Assembly: GCA_949283935.1 (NCBI GenBank)
Contig: CASDUJ010000027.1
Coordinates: forward strand, 22,876-86,875
Length of the DNA: 64,000 bases
Direction: 5' to 3'
DNA from: an uncultured bacterium
Lineage (GTDB): Bacteria > Cyanobacteriota > Vampirovibrionia > Gastranaerophilales > JAILCC01
A program made the position numbers and the translations under genes. The notes under the pieces are model-generated. The model did not search any database. It was not told the DNA's origin and saw only the letters and a program-made list of their open reading frames with translations. Shown in pieces: positions 1 through 8,106 of this stretch (the stretch's first letter is position 1; each line of letters begins with the position of its first letter).

Positions 1-2
1 AA

Positions 3-425
3 GATTTAAATGAATTGGTAACAAATACGGTGGATTTTGCGCTTCCTTCTTTTAAACAAAAAGGCGTAGGGCTTTCTTTAGAAATAAAATGTGGAGATAT
101 AAAAGCAAATATAGATAAGCACAAAATTTACCAAGTGCTTTTAAATCTTTTAAAAAATGCTTTAGAAGCAACGAATGAAGGTAAAAATGTTTATGTTGTA
201 CTGGATAAAATTGAAGATGAGGCAATCATAAAAATTAAAGATGAAGGACATGGTATTTCAGAAGACATTCTTCCTAAAATATATAGGGCATATTTTTCCA
301 CAAAAGAAGATGGAACCGGAATAGGCTTAACATTTTCAAGAAAAATTATAGAAAAACATGATGGTGAATTGACTTTAATTTCAAACAATTCAGAAGGATG
401 TGAATTTCAAATTAATCTCAAATAA
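3..425 (+). CDS. Sensor histidine kinase, C-terminal part (5' end outside window)
   Basis: Only the ATP-binding (HATPase_c) half of a two-component sensor kinase lies in the window; the frame is open to the left edge, so the protein starts upstream. Visible motifs are the N box (NLLKNALEA), the G1 box (DEGHGI) and the G2 box with its helix (GTGIGLTFSRKIIEKH). This domain binds ATP and phosphorylates a histidine that would lie upstream. The gene is 19 nt ahead of flgB on the same strand, so it may belong to the flagellar operon, like FlgS/FleS/NtrB-type kinases that control flagellar transcription. That role is inferred from position only; the sensing and dimerisation domains cannot be seen. 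Confidence 0.88.
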   Translation, partial: DLNELVTNTVDFALPSFKQKGVGLSLEIKCGDIKANIDKHKIYQVLLNLLKNALEATNEGKNVYVVLDKIEDEAIIKIKDEGHGISEDILPKIYRAYFSTKEDGTGIGLTFSRKIIEKHDGELTLISNNSEGCEFQINLK

Positions 426-444
426 TAATTTTGGGGGAAGGTAA

Positions 445-894
445 ATGGATTTTACAATTAGCAGAACAGCAAAAATAGTAGAAAAAGCTTTAGATGGACT
501 AAGCGCTCGCCATAAAGCTTTGAGTGCAAATATTGCAAATGCTCAAACTTCAGACTACACACGTAGTGATGTTATATTTGAAGATCAATTGCAAAATATT
601 GTTGCAATGGAAAATATTAAAGAGGATGTAAAATTACAAAATTCAAAACTTCCTTTGATGGTAAATTATTCTCAGGCAGATTTAATATTGAAATCAAATC
701 CTTACAAAGATTATGCACCAGATACTGTTATTGATACAGATTCTCCAATTATAACAAATGGAAATAATGTCAACCTTGAGGTCGAGATGGTTGAACTTTC
801 CAAAAATGCTTCCAAGTATAATGTTTTAGCTCAACTTGAAGGGAAGTATTTCAGTTCATTGTTAGAACAAATAAAGTCAGCGAGTAATTTATAA
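445..894 (+). CDS. flgB: Flagellar basal-body rod protein FlgB
   Basis: Proximal rod subunit of the flagellar basal body, exported through the type III apparatus to the periplasm. The 149-residue product has the family N-terminus, in which a hydrophobic helix is followed by SARHKALSANIANAQTSDYT with the conserved ANIAN element. The C-terminal helix (VEMVELSKNASKYNVLAQ) matches the second rod-family helix. A clear Shine-Dalgarno (GGGGGAAG) lies just before the ATG. The stop codon overlaps the flgC start by one base (TAATG), indicating translational coupling. The order flgB-flgC-fliE is the usual one. Length is slightly above the usual 130-140 residues. Confidence 0.95.
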   Translation: MDFTISRTAKIVEKALDGLSARHKALSANIANAQTSDYTRSDVIFEDQLQNIVAMENIKEDVKLQNSKLPLMVNYSQADLILKSNPYKDYAPDTVIDTDSPIITNGNNVNLEVEMVELSKNASKYNVLAQLEGKYFSSLLEQIKSASNL

Positions 895-1400
895 TGAGTT
901 TTAATTCTTTAGACATAAGCGCAACAGGTTTATATGCACAAAGACTACAAATGGATGCTATATCAAGTAATATAGCAAATGTAAACACAACAAGAGATGA
1001 AAATGGAAATATAAATCCATACGTGAGAAAATCTGTGACTTTTTCTGCAATTTACAATGAAGCAAGAAAAGGTCCTGTACTTCCATCGCAAATTGCATCT
1101 CCGCAATATAATTCTGCGACAGGAGATATAACAATGCAAGGATATATTTCCTTTGATTCTCCTTTAATTTCAGATGGTGTAAGTGTTGTAGAGATAGCTG
1201 ATGACAAAACTCCATACAAAACTGTTTACGATCCATCTCATCCTGATGCAGATCAAGATGGATTTGTTAAAATGCCAAATGTTAACGTAGTAAATGAAAT
1301 GGTCGACATGATGGTTGCAAGCAGAGCATATGAAGCCAATATTGCTTCAATTGAAGCAGCCAAATCAATGATTAATAATGCACTTAAAATAGGACAATGA
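894..1400 (+). CDS. flgC: Flagellar basal-body rod protein FlgC
   Basis: Second proximal rod subunit. Its 168 residues carry the FlgC/FlgG-family N-terminus (ISATGLYAQRLQMDAISSNI, then ANVNTT) and the typical C-terminus with EMVDMMVASRAYEANI followed by AAKSMINNALKIGQ. The central segment around residues 35-110 is the variable rod-specific region. The gene starts on the stop codon of flgB and ends 3 nt before fliE, so the three are surely cotranscribed. Nothing is unusual in sequence or length apart from a somewhat long middle region. Confidence 0.96.
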   Translation: MSFNSLDISATGLYAQRLQMDAISSNIANVNTTRDENGNINPYVRKSVTFSAIYNEARKGPVLPSQIASPQYNSATGDITMQGYISFDSPLISDGVSVVEIADDKTPYKTVYDPSHPDADQDGFVKMPNVNVVNEMVDMMVASRAYEANIASIEAAKSMINNALKIGQ

Positions 1401-1403
1401 TAA

Positions 1404-1871
1404 ATGCAAATAGGTGAATTTTCAACTTTTAATCCAATGGAAGAATTTACAAAAGCTTCGCTAAAAAACGGGATGGAAATAGGTAAATTTGGAACTATTA
1501 ATGAAAACGGAATATTAAAAGGAACAATAAGTTTCGATGTTCCCAAAATTTCTGATATGAAAATGGATGCGGAGACAATTAACGATTTAAATGCACTTAA
1601 TGTAAATCCTTCAGTTGGTTCAGCCAATATAGATTCGGCTGACAAACTTTATAAATCTTTTAGTGCAGCTTTAAATGATGGTATTCAAAATGTAAATAAT
1701 TTGCAAAGAGCTGCAAATGATGCCACAGAATATTTTGCAGCTGGAGGGAATATAGATATTCACTCTGTTTTAATTGCTTCGCAAAAAGCTCATATGGGTT
1801 TGGAAATGGCTACACAATTAAGAAATAAAGTTATTTCCGCATACAAAGAAATTACAAGAATGTCATTTTAA
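1404..1871 (+). CDS. fliE: Flagellar hook-basal body protein FliE, long form
   Basis: FliE joins the MS ring to the proximal rod. The recognisable FliE part is residues ~70-155: a helix beginning FSAALNDGIQNVNNLQRAAN, then HSVLIASQKAHMGLEMATQL, RNKVISAYKEI and the final MSF. The first ~65 residues are an extension not found in the usual ~100-residue FliE. An internal start is not obvious, and the ATG at 1404 directly follows flgC with the same spacing as its neighbours, so the long form is taken as real. It ends the flgB-flgC-fliE group; fliF follows after 77 nt that contain a promoter candidate. Confidence 0.9.
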   Translation: MQIGEFSTFNPMEEFTKASLKNGMEIGKFGTINENGILKGTISFDVPKISDMKMDAETINDLNALNVNPSVGSANIDSADKLYKSFSAALNDGIQNVNNLQRAANDATEYFAAGGNIDIHSVLIASQKAHMGLEMATQLRNKVISAYKEITRMSF

Positions 1872-1890
1872 TTTACTTAATTTAACATTT

Positions 1891-1918
1891 TTGATTACGT
1901 AAAAAAACAGGTTACAAT
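1891..1918 (+). promoter_or_regulatory. Candidate sigma-70-type promoter ahead of fliF
   Basis: A -35-like TTGATT (1891-1896) and a -10-like TACAAT (1913-1918) are separated by 16 bp, 31 nt before the fliF start. It lies in the only sizeable gap between fliE and fliI. It could restart transcription for fliF-fliI. In AT-rich DNA such matches are common, so this is tentative. Confidence 0.4.
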
Positions 1919-1948
1919 AATATTAGGAAAACAAAGGGGACTGAGGGG

Positions 1949-3547
1949 TTGAACAATTACATAGAACTAATATGGACAGATATAAAGAAATTATGGAGTG
2001 GTTTGGAACTACCTCAGAAGCTTATTTTCTGCATTTTGTTTATAGCTATGGTAGGAGCTTTGACCTTTTTTGTGGCAAAGTCTACAGAGCCGAATTGGTC
2101 GGTATTGTATAGTGATTTACAAGAACAAGACGTAATAGCAATAACTGAAAGTTTAAAGAAAAATGGTTACAGATACAAATTATCTGATGACAAAAAGACT
2201 ATATTGGTACCATTAAATCAAAAAGAAGAACTAAGATTATTTGTTGCCGAAAATGATATGATAACCGATAGTTCTCCTGGATTTGAACTTTTAGACAAAG
2301 TTCAATTAGGTGCAACTGATTTTCAAAATAAATTAACTAAACAAAGAATTTTTCAAGGAGAACTAACAAGAACAATAGAACGAATAAATGGAGTACAAAA
2401 AGTTAGGGTTCAAATAGCTGAACCTGAAAGATCTGTATTTGCCTCAAATGATGAAGAACCTTCTGCATCTGTTATGCTTGTTTTGGCTCCTGGAGTTAAA
2501 TTAAGAACAGAGCAAGTTAAAGCAATAAAAAATTTAGTAGCTTATTCTATTCCAAGATTAAAGCCGGAAAAGGTTTTTGTAAGTGATCAAAACGGCGAAG
2601 TTTTAAGCGAAGAATTAAGTAAAAATTCAAATGATATAGAACAATACAAAGCTTCTTTTGAGAAAAACACAGCTAAAAAAGTAACAAAGGTATTGGAAAG
2701 AATAGTTGGAGCAGAGAATGTATCTGTAGAAGTTAGTGTAGATATGAATTTTGATAGTGCTCGAGCTACAATAGAAAAATATATACCTTTGGAAGGTTCA
2801 ACAGAAGGTATATTAGCATCTTCTCAAACAGAAAACGAAGTATATGACAAAGGGACAAATAAACCGAAGCCGGCTAATGATTCAGAAGAAGCAGAAGCAA
2901 ATGTAAATGAAAAAACAATGAATTATGCAAAGACAAAAAACTACAATACATATAATGTTTCAAAAGAAATAAAACAAGTAGTATATGCTCCTGGTTCTGT
3001 TGAAAGAATGACTGTAGCCATAGCTATTAACAAAATATTGACAGAAGAAGAAACCCAAGAGCTTCAAGATTTAGCAATGTCAGCTGCCGGAGCTAATTTA
3101 GAAAGAGGAGATATTGTTAAAATTACAAGTATGCAGTTTTCTTCTTTAGATGAGGAACAAGCAGCTGCAGAAAAACTTTCAAAAGAAATAGAAACCGAAG
3201 CTACACTGGGATTTTGGATTACCAAAGTAGGACCTTTGGCAATAGTTTTAATTCTTGGACTTACAGCATTATTTATGATAAAAGGTGTATTGAAAAAACC
3301 TTACGAAGGTAGTGTAATTTCTAATTCAGATAATTCTTCTGATTACAACGATGAATATGCTCTTCAAGAAGCAGAATTGGAAAAACTGGCGCAAGAATCG
3401 CAGAAATTAGTAGAAGGTTCAAATTTACCAATGTTAGAAGCTAAACTAGCTCCTGAACTTGAAATGATGAAATCTCAGTTAAACAGTATGATTTTATCAA
3501 ATCCATCGGATGCTTCAAGATTATTACTTTCTTTTATTAAGGACTAA
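1949..3547 (+). CDS. fliF: Flagellar MS-ring protein FliF
   Basis: Inner-membrane MS-ring protein on which the rotor and export gate assemble. The 532 residues contain an N-terminal membrane segment (~27-45, ILFIAMVGALTFFVAK), the YscJ/FliF ring-building domains with the conserved ARVQIAEPERSVF-like stretch (here VRVQIAEPERSVF) and PSASVMLVL, and a second membrane segment near residue 425-445 (PLAIVLILGLTALFMIKGVL). The acidic C-terminal tail is expected to bind FliG, which is the next gene, 3 nt away. The start is a TTG preceded by a purine-rich site (AAAGGGGACTGAGG); no ATG fits the conserved N-terminus. Confidence 0.96.
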   Translation: MNNYIELIWTDIKKLWSGLELPQKLIFCILFIAMVGALTFFVAKSTEPNWSVLYSDLQEQDVIAITESLKKNGYRYKLSDDKKTILVPLNQKEELRLFVAENDMITDSSPGFELLDKVQLGATDFQNKLTKQRIFQGELTRTIERINGVQKVRVQIAEPERSVFASNDEEPSASVMLVLAPGVKLRTEQVKAIKNLVAYSIPRLKPEKVFVSDQNGEVLSEELSKNSNDIEQYKASFEKNTAKKVTKVLERIVGAENVSVEVSVDMNFDSARATIEKYIPLEGSTEGILASSQTENEVYDKGTNKPKPANDSEEAEANVNEKTMNYAKTKNYNTYNVSKEIKQVVYAPGSVERMTVAIAINKILTEEETQELQDLAMSAAGANLERGDIVKITSMQFSSLDEEQAAAEKLSKEIETEATLGFWITKVGPLAIVLILGLTALFMIKGVLKKPYEGSVISNSDNSSDYNDEYALQEAELEKLAQESQKLVEGSNLPMLEAKLAPELEMMKSQLNSMILSNPSDASRLLLSFIKD

Positions 3548-3550
3548 CGT

Positions 3551-4567
3551 ATGATTAATTTCAAAACAATGACAAATATGCAAAAAGTTGCTGCCCTACT
3601 TATAGTTTTAGGCCCAAATACGGCATCTGAAATTTTAAAAAATATTTCTGACGACGAACTTATTGAGCAAATAACTATGGAAATAGCTACTTTAAACAAA
3701 GTTCCACCTGAAGCTTTAGATGAAGTATTAGAAGAATTTTATTCTTTATTCCAGGCAAGTAGTTATTTATCTTTAGGCGGAATGAATTATGCTCAAACTC
3801 TTTTGGAAAAAGTATATGGACCGGAGAGATCTCAATTTATTTTGAACAAACTTGTGTCAGCTATGCATTCTAATCCATTTGAATTTTTTAATGGAGCAGA
3901 TCCTTCTCAATTAGCAACTTCTTTTCAAAATGAAAATCCACAATTAATAGCTTTAGTACTTGCTTATTTAAAACCTGACAAAGCTGCCCAAGTTATGAAT
4001 GACTTACCTCCTAAAATTCAAGCAGCTGTTTCTATAAAAATTGCTGAAATGGACAGAACAAATCCTGAAATTTTAAGTGATGTAGAAAAAATTGTTGAAC
4101 AAAAATTTTCATCTGTAGTTACTCAAGACTTTTCGAAAGCAGGAGGAGTAGAAGCTCTTGCTAATATTTTAAATAGAGCGGACAGATCTACCGAAAAATT
4201 AATAATTGAAACATTAGAATTTCAAAGTCCAGAATTAGCGGAACAAGTTAGAGAACTTATGTTTGTATTTGAAGACATAATACTTCTTGATGATCGTTCA
4301 ATTCAGCGTATTTTAAGAGAAATAGATTCTCGTGAACTTGCACTTGCTTTAAAGGGTGCAAATAATGAAGTTAAAGATAAAATATTCAAAAACATGTCAG
4401 AAAGAGCCGGAGAAATGCTAAAAGATGATATGCAATATATGGGACCAGTAAGAACAAAAGAAGTTCAAGAAGCCCAATCTAAGATAGTATCTGTACTAAG
4501 AGCCCTTGAATCCTCTGGCGAAATTATTATAATGAGAGCAGGTGCAGAAGATGAGTTCATCGTATAA
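3551..4567 (+). CDS. fliG: Flagellar motor switch protein FliG
   Basis: Rotor protein that couples the MS ring to the stator and to CheY-P-dependent switching. The 338 residues are full length: the N-terminal domain (MQKVAALLIVLGPNTASEIL), a middle armadillo region with ENPQLIALVLAYLKPDKAA (the conserved EHPQ-type motif appears as ENPQ), and the C-terminal torque helix region with FVFEDIILLDDRSIQRILRE and the charged series around DSRELALALKG. The gene overlaps the start of fliH, as is common in this operon. Confidence 0.96.
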   Translation: MINFKTMTNMQKVAALLIVLGPNTASEILKNISDDELIEQITMEIATLNKVPPEALDEVLEEFYSLFQASSYLSLGGMNYAQTLLEKVYGPERSQFILNKLVSAMHSNPFEFFNGADPSQLATSFQNENPQLIALVLAYLKPDKAAQVMNDLPPKIQAAVSIKIAEMDRTNPEILSDVEKIVEQKFSSVVTQDFSKAGGVEALANILNRADRSTEKLIIETLEFQSPELAEQVRELMFVFEDIILLDDRSIQRILREIDSRELALALKGANNEVKDKIFKNMSERAGEMLKDDMQYMGPVRTKEVQEAQSKIVSVLRALESSGEIIIMRAGAEDEFIV

Positions 4568-5432
4568 AAGAATTCAAAGTAATTCAATTCAATATGGAGA
4601 ATCTTTTGTTATTTCTGCTGATACAGAAGAAGAAACGATAGGCAATCTTTCAAGCCAAAAAAAAGGACTGCAACAAGAAATAGATAAAAAAAGAGCTGAA
4701 TTAGATGAATTAAAAGATTCGCTAAAAGGATTGTTTCAGCAAAAAGATCACATAATTGAAGATGCTAAAAAAGCAGGCGAAGAAATTAAAGCAAAAGCAA
4801 TTTTAAAGGCAGAAGAATCTATAGCTCAAGCAAATGAGCAAAAAGATAACATAATAAACGAAGCAAAAGCACAAGGACATAAGCAAGGTTTTGAAGTTGG
4901 TTATAACGAAGGCATGGAAAAATTTAGTTTTGATTACCAAAAGCATTTGTCTGCATTAAATGCTCTTGTGAATGCATCTTTTGAGGTGAAAAACGAAATA
5001 GTTTTTTCGGCTGAAAAAGAAATTTTGGAATTAGCTTTAATGATTGCAGAAAAAGTTGTTCGAGTAAAATTTACCGAAGATATTAATTGTTTAAAAAATA
5101 TGACGCAAACGGCTATTTCTTTGTTAAAAGAAAAAGAAAATGTAAAAATAGTTGTAAATCCAAAACTTGTGAAATATGCAGAAGAAATATCTCCAAAATT
5201 AGTAGAAGAAATTGAAGGATTAGAACAAATAAAAATAATAAAAGATAAAAGTGTTTCTGATGATGGAGTTGTAGTAGAATCAATTGAATCTAGAATTGAT
5301 GCAAGGATATCTACGCAGTTAGAAGTTTTGGCAAGAACTCTTTTGATTGATAAAAAAATAAATGAACCTATTTCTGAAGATATTGAAGAAAAGATTAAAG
5401 TAAAAATAGATAAAGTACAGGCTAATGAATAA
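4551..5432 (+). CDS. fliH: Flagellar assembly protein FliH
   Basis: FliH is the peripheral stator-like partner of the export ATPase FliI. The product has a charged, strongly coiled-coil N-terminal half (residues ~25-110, with many K/E/Q/A heptads), a GHKQGFEVGYNEGMEKF segment, and a C-terminal domain with EILELALMIAEKVVR typical of FliH/YscL. I place the start at the ATG at 4551, where GAGAGCAGG lies 8 nt upstream; a GTG at 4542 is in frame but has no good ribosome site. It overlaps fliG by 17 nt and fliI by 8 nt, consistent with coupled translation. Confidence 0.88.
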   Translation: MSSSYKRIQSNSIQYGESFVISADTEEETIGNLSSQKKGLQQEIDKKRAELDELKDSLKGLFQQKDHIIEDAKKAGEEIKAKAILKAEESIAQANEQKDNIINEAKAQGHKQGFEVGYNEGMEKFSFDYQKHLSALNALVNASFEVKNEIVFSAEKEILELALMIAEKVVRVKFTEDINCLKNMTQTAISLLKEKENVKIVVNPKLVKYAEEISPKLVEEIEGLEQIKIIKDKSVSDDGVVVESIESRIDARISTQLEVLARTLLIDKKINEPISEDIEEKIKVKIDKVQANE

Positions 5433-6735
5433 TTTAGAAAAATATAAGAAAATAATTAATGAAACTTGTTCGATGAATGAAATAGGGAAAGTAGTAAGAA
5501 TTATAGGTCTTGTAATAGAAGCAGATGGACCTCCTTCCAGCATAGGAGATTTGTGCCATATATATCATGACGAAAATTTGCCACCTGTTAAAGCTGAAGT
5601 TGTTGGATTCAAAGACAACATTATTCAACTTATGCCATTAGGTACCATGGAAGGTTTAAAACCAGGTTCTATAGTAATTAATACTGGTAGCCCAATGAAA
5701 ATACAAGTTGGGCATGAACTTTTGGGGAGAATACTTGATGGACTTGGGAACCCTATTGATACAAATATTCAAATTAAATCAAATAAATATTATTCTACTA
5801 ATTCACAAAACATTAATCCTTTGTTGCGCAAACGTATTAATGAACCGCTTTCTCTTGGAATAAAGTCAATAGATTCATTTGCTACAGTAGGTAAAGGCCA
5901 AAGGATGGGAATTTTTGCAGGTTCAGGGGTTGGAAAAAGTACAACTATGGCAATGATTGCAAGAAATACTACTGCAGATATGAATGTTATTGCTTTAATA
6001 GGAGAACGAGGGAGAGAAGTTAGAGAATTTATAGAAAATTCTCTTGGTGAAGAAGGATTGAAACGTTCAGTTGTAGTTGTTGCTACAAGTGAACAACCTT
6101 CTTTGGTAAAAATCAAAGCTGCTTTTGTGGCTACGGCTATTGCTGAATATTTTAGAGATTGCGGACATGATGTTTTGTTTATGTTAGATTCAATGACTCG
6201 TATTTCAATGGCACAAAGGGAGGTAGGGCTTGCTATTGGAGAACCTCCTGCTACTAGAGGTTATACTCCTTCTGTATTTGTTATGATGCCTAAATTAATG
6301 GAAAGAACTGGAGCAGGGGAAAAGGGTACTATTACTGGGTTATATACGGTTTTAGTCGAAGGAGACGATTTTAATGAGCCCATATCTGATACTGCAAGAA
6401 GTATTTTGGATGGCCATATAATGTTATCGCGAGATTTAGCCCATAAAAACCATTATCCTGCAGTAGATGTTTTACAAAGTATAAGTAGAGTAATGAATGA
6501 TATTACTTCAAAAGAACACAAAGCTGCAGCTGCAAAGATTAGAAATCTTTTAGCTGTTTATCAAAAAAATGCTGATTTAATTAATATAGGGGCATATATT
6601 AAAGGTACAGACAAAAATATAGATAAAGCTTTAGATTTAAATGATATTATTAATGAATTTTTGAAGCAAAGTATTGATGATGTTTGCCCTTTTGATGAAA
6701 CGATTTCCAAATTAATAGAAATATCTAATATGTAG
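5425..6735 (+). CDS. fliI: Flagellum-specific export ATPase FliI
   Basis: Cytoplasmic hexameric ATPase of the flagellar type III export apparatus, related to the F1 beta subunit. The 436 residues show the Walker A loop (FAGSGVGKST), the catalytic GERGREVREFIE segment, Walker B (VLFMLDSMTR) and the family signature MAQREVGLAIGEPPATRGYT followed by TGAGEKGTITGLYTVLVEGD. It begins inside fliH (8-nt overlap), fitting the FliH-FliI complex. No fliJ follows; the next gene is an unrelated membrane protein after 229 nt, so the operon ends here within the window. Confidence 0.97.
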   Translation: MNNLEKYKKIINETCSMNEIGKVVRIIGLVIEADGPPSSIGDLCHIYHDENLPPVKAEVVGFKDNIIQLMPLGTMEGLKPGSIVINTGSPMKIQVGHELLGRILDGLGNPIDTNIQIKSNKYYSTNSQNINPLLRKRINEPLSLGIKSIDSFATVGKGQRMGIFAGSGVGKSTTMAMIARNTTADMNVIALIGERGREVREFIENSLGEEGLKRSVVVVATSEQPSLVKIKAAFVATAIAEYFRDCGHDVLFMLDSMTRISMAQREVGLAIGEPPATRGYTPSVFVMMPKLMERTGAGEKGTITGLYTVLVEGDDFNEPISDTARSILDGHIMLSRDLAHKNHYPAVDVLQSISRVMNDITSKEHKAAAAKIRNLLAVYQKNADLINIGAYIKGTDKNIDKALDLNDIINEFLKQSIDDVCPFDETISKLIEISNM

Positions 6736-6754
6736 TTTTGGTTTGCAAAAAATA

Positions 6755-6774
6755 AGCCGTCTTTTTAGACGGCT
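6755..6774. terminator. Hairpin downstream of fliI
   Basis: A 7-bp perfect stem (AGCCGTC / GACGGCT) with a six-base loop lies 19 nt after the fliI stop. The run of A before the hairpin makes a T tract only when read on the minus strand, so as an intrinsic terminator it is better formed for minus-strand transcription. It may still mark the end of the fliI message. Confidence 0.5.
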
Positions 6775-6801
6775 ACTAGACTTGGGGAGGAGGTTTGGAA
6801 T

Positions 6802-6870
6802 ATGACCTTTTGGTCATCTCACATTTATTTTATCGGTATTTTTTTTATATTCTTTAATTTTTTTTGCTAA
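6802..6870 (+). CDS. Possible 22-residue hydrophobic leader/small membrane peptide
   Basis: A very strong Shine-Dalgarno (GGAGGAGG, 6786-6793) sits 8 nt before an ATG that opens a 22-codon frame ending in TAA. The peptide (begins MTFWSSHIYF, ends FFNFFC) is almost entirely aromatic and aliphatic, so it would be membrane-inserted. The first codons also form a TGACC-TTTT-GGTCA hairpin. No other reading frame follows this ribosome site within reach; the next gene starts at 6965. It could be a regulatory leader peptide, a small membrane or toxin-like peptide, or chance. I do not recognise a family. Confidence 0.35.
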   Translation: MTFWSSHIYFIGIFFIFFNFFC

Positions 6871-6964
6871 TATACTCTTTTTGATGTAGAGAAATAATTT
6901 TTAAAAATTTACTAAAATTTTTAATTCGTCTATAATTTTGTTGTCACATTTATGAGTTAGAAAG

Positions 6965-8017
6965 ATGCTAAAATATTTTAAATTATCTTTAATTATTACT
7001 ATAATTGGGCTTATTACTGCCTATTTTTGGGGCGAATATCGAGTAGCTGGTTCAGGGTTTTTGGCTTTGTTTATCGTTTGTGTCTTAAGTATTTTGGAAG
7101 TTAGTTTGTCTTTTGATAATGCAGTAGTTAATGCGATGAAATTAGAGAAAATGACAAAAGAATGGCAGCATCGTTTTTTAACTTGGGGGATAATAATTGC
7201 TGTTTTTGGAATGAGATTATTGTTTCCTATTTTAATAGTTTCTGTATTTGCAAAAATTTCACTTTTGGAAACAGCAAAAATTACTCTTACAAACGTTGAT
7301 AAATATACACATTATTTGCATTTAACACATGCTCCAGTTTTGTTTTTTGGGGCTTCATTTTTAATGATGTTGTTTTTTCATTATTTCTTTAATGAAAACA
7401 AAAACATTCACTGGATAAAATTTTTAGAAGATAATATGGCTAAACTTGGTAATATAGAAGGTATTGAGACTGTTTTAACTTTAGGAATAATATATGTTGT
7501 GCAAAACTTTTTACCTGAACAAACTCGTTTGGCTGTAGTTTTATCAGGTTTAAGCGGGGTTATGCTTTATATTGTAATACACGGTTTAAGTCAGTGGATG
7601 GATAAACATGCTCCACATACAAATATTAATTGTGCGAAGCAAAGTTTCAAAGCCGGCCTAGTTTCATTTTTATACCTTGAATTAATTGATGCATCCTTTT
7701 CTTTGGATGGGGTACTAGGTGCTTTTGCTTTAAGTAAAGATGTAATAATTATTACAATAGGTCTTGCTATTGGGGCAATGTTTGTTCGCTCTTTTACTAT
7801 TATGTTAGTTGACAAAAAAACTCTTCAAAAATATGTTTTTCTTGAACACGGAGCACATTGGGCCATAGGTGTGTTAGCGGTTATAATGTTTTGCTCTACA
7901 ATAAAAGAAGTACCAGAAGTAATAACAGGTATTGCTGGTCTTGTTTTAATAATTTGGGCATTTATATCTTCTCTTTTGTATAATAAACAAGAAATACAAA
8001 CAAACAAAATTGGATAA
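6965..8017 (+). CDS. DUF475 (TerC-superfamily) integral membrane protein
   Basis: A 350-residue polytopic inner-membrane protein of the DUF475 family, distantly related to TerC. Recognition rests on the paired motifs EVSLSFDNAVVNA (residues ~45-57) and LIDASFSLDGVLGAFA (~240-255), each with acidic residues inside a membrane helix, plus RFLTWGIIIAVFGMRLLFP and the C-terminal LEHGAHWAIG. About eight or nine hydrophobic helices are visible. TerC-like proteins are linked to metal (Mn2+) export or tellurite resistance, but the role of DUF475 is not established. It stands alone, after the fliI operon. Confidence 0.85.
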   Translation: MLKYFKLSLIITIIGLITAYFWGEYRVAGSGFLALFIVCVLSILEVSLSFDNAVVNAMKLEKMTKEWQHRFLTWGIIIAVFGMRLLFPILIVSVFAKISLLETAKITLTNVDKYTHYLHLTHAPVLFFGASFLMMLFFHYFFNENKNIHWIKFLEDNMAKLGNIEGIETVLTLGIIYVVQNFLPEQTRLAVVLSGLSGVMLYIVIHGLSQWMDKHAPHTNINCAKQSFKAGLVSFLYLELIDASFSLDGVLGAFALSKDVIIITIGLAIGAMFVRSFTIMLVDKKTLQKYVFLEHGAHWAIGVLAVIMFCSTIKEVPEVITGIAGLVLIIWAFISSLLYNKQEIQTNKIG

Positions 8018-8106
8018 ATGTAAAATAAACAGATTGCTATATAAGCATTGAAGTTTACATATTTTCGTTAGATAATATGTTTACTCTATGTTAGTTAGGA
8101 TAAAAT

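Noticed and set aside
4542..4550. Upstream GTG start for fliH
   Set aside because: No ribosome site fits it; the ATG at 4551 has one with correct spacing.
8050..8080. Imperfect inverted repeat (ACATATT ... AATATGT) before the HgdB-like gene
   Set aside because: Only 7 bp in very AT-rich DNA; no further evidence for an operator.
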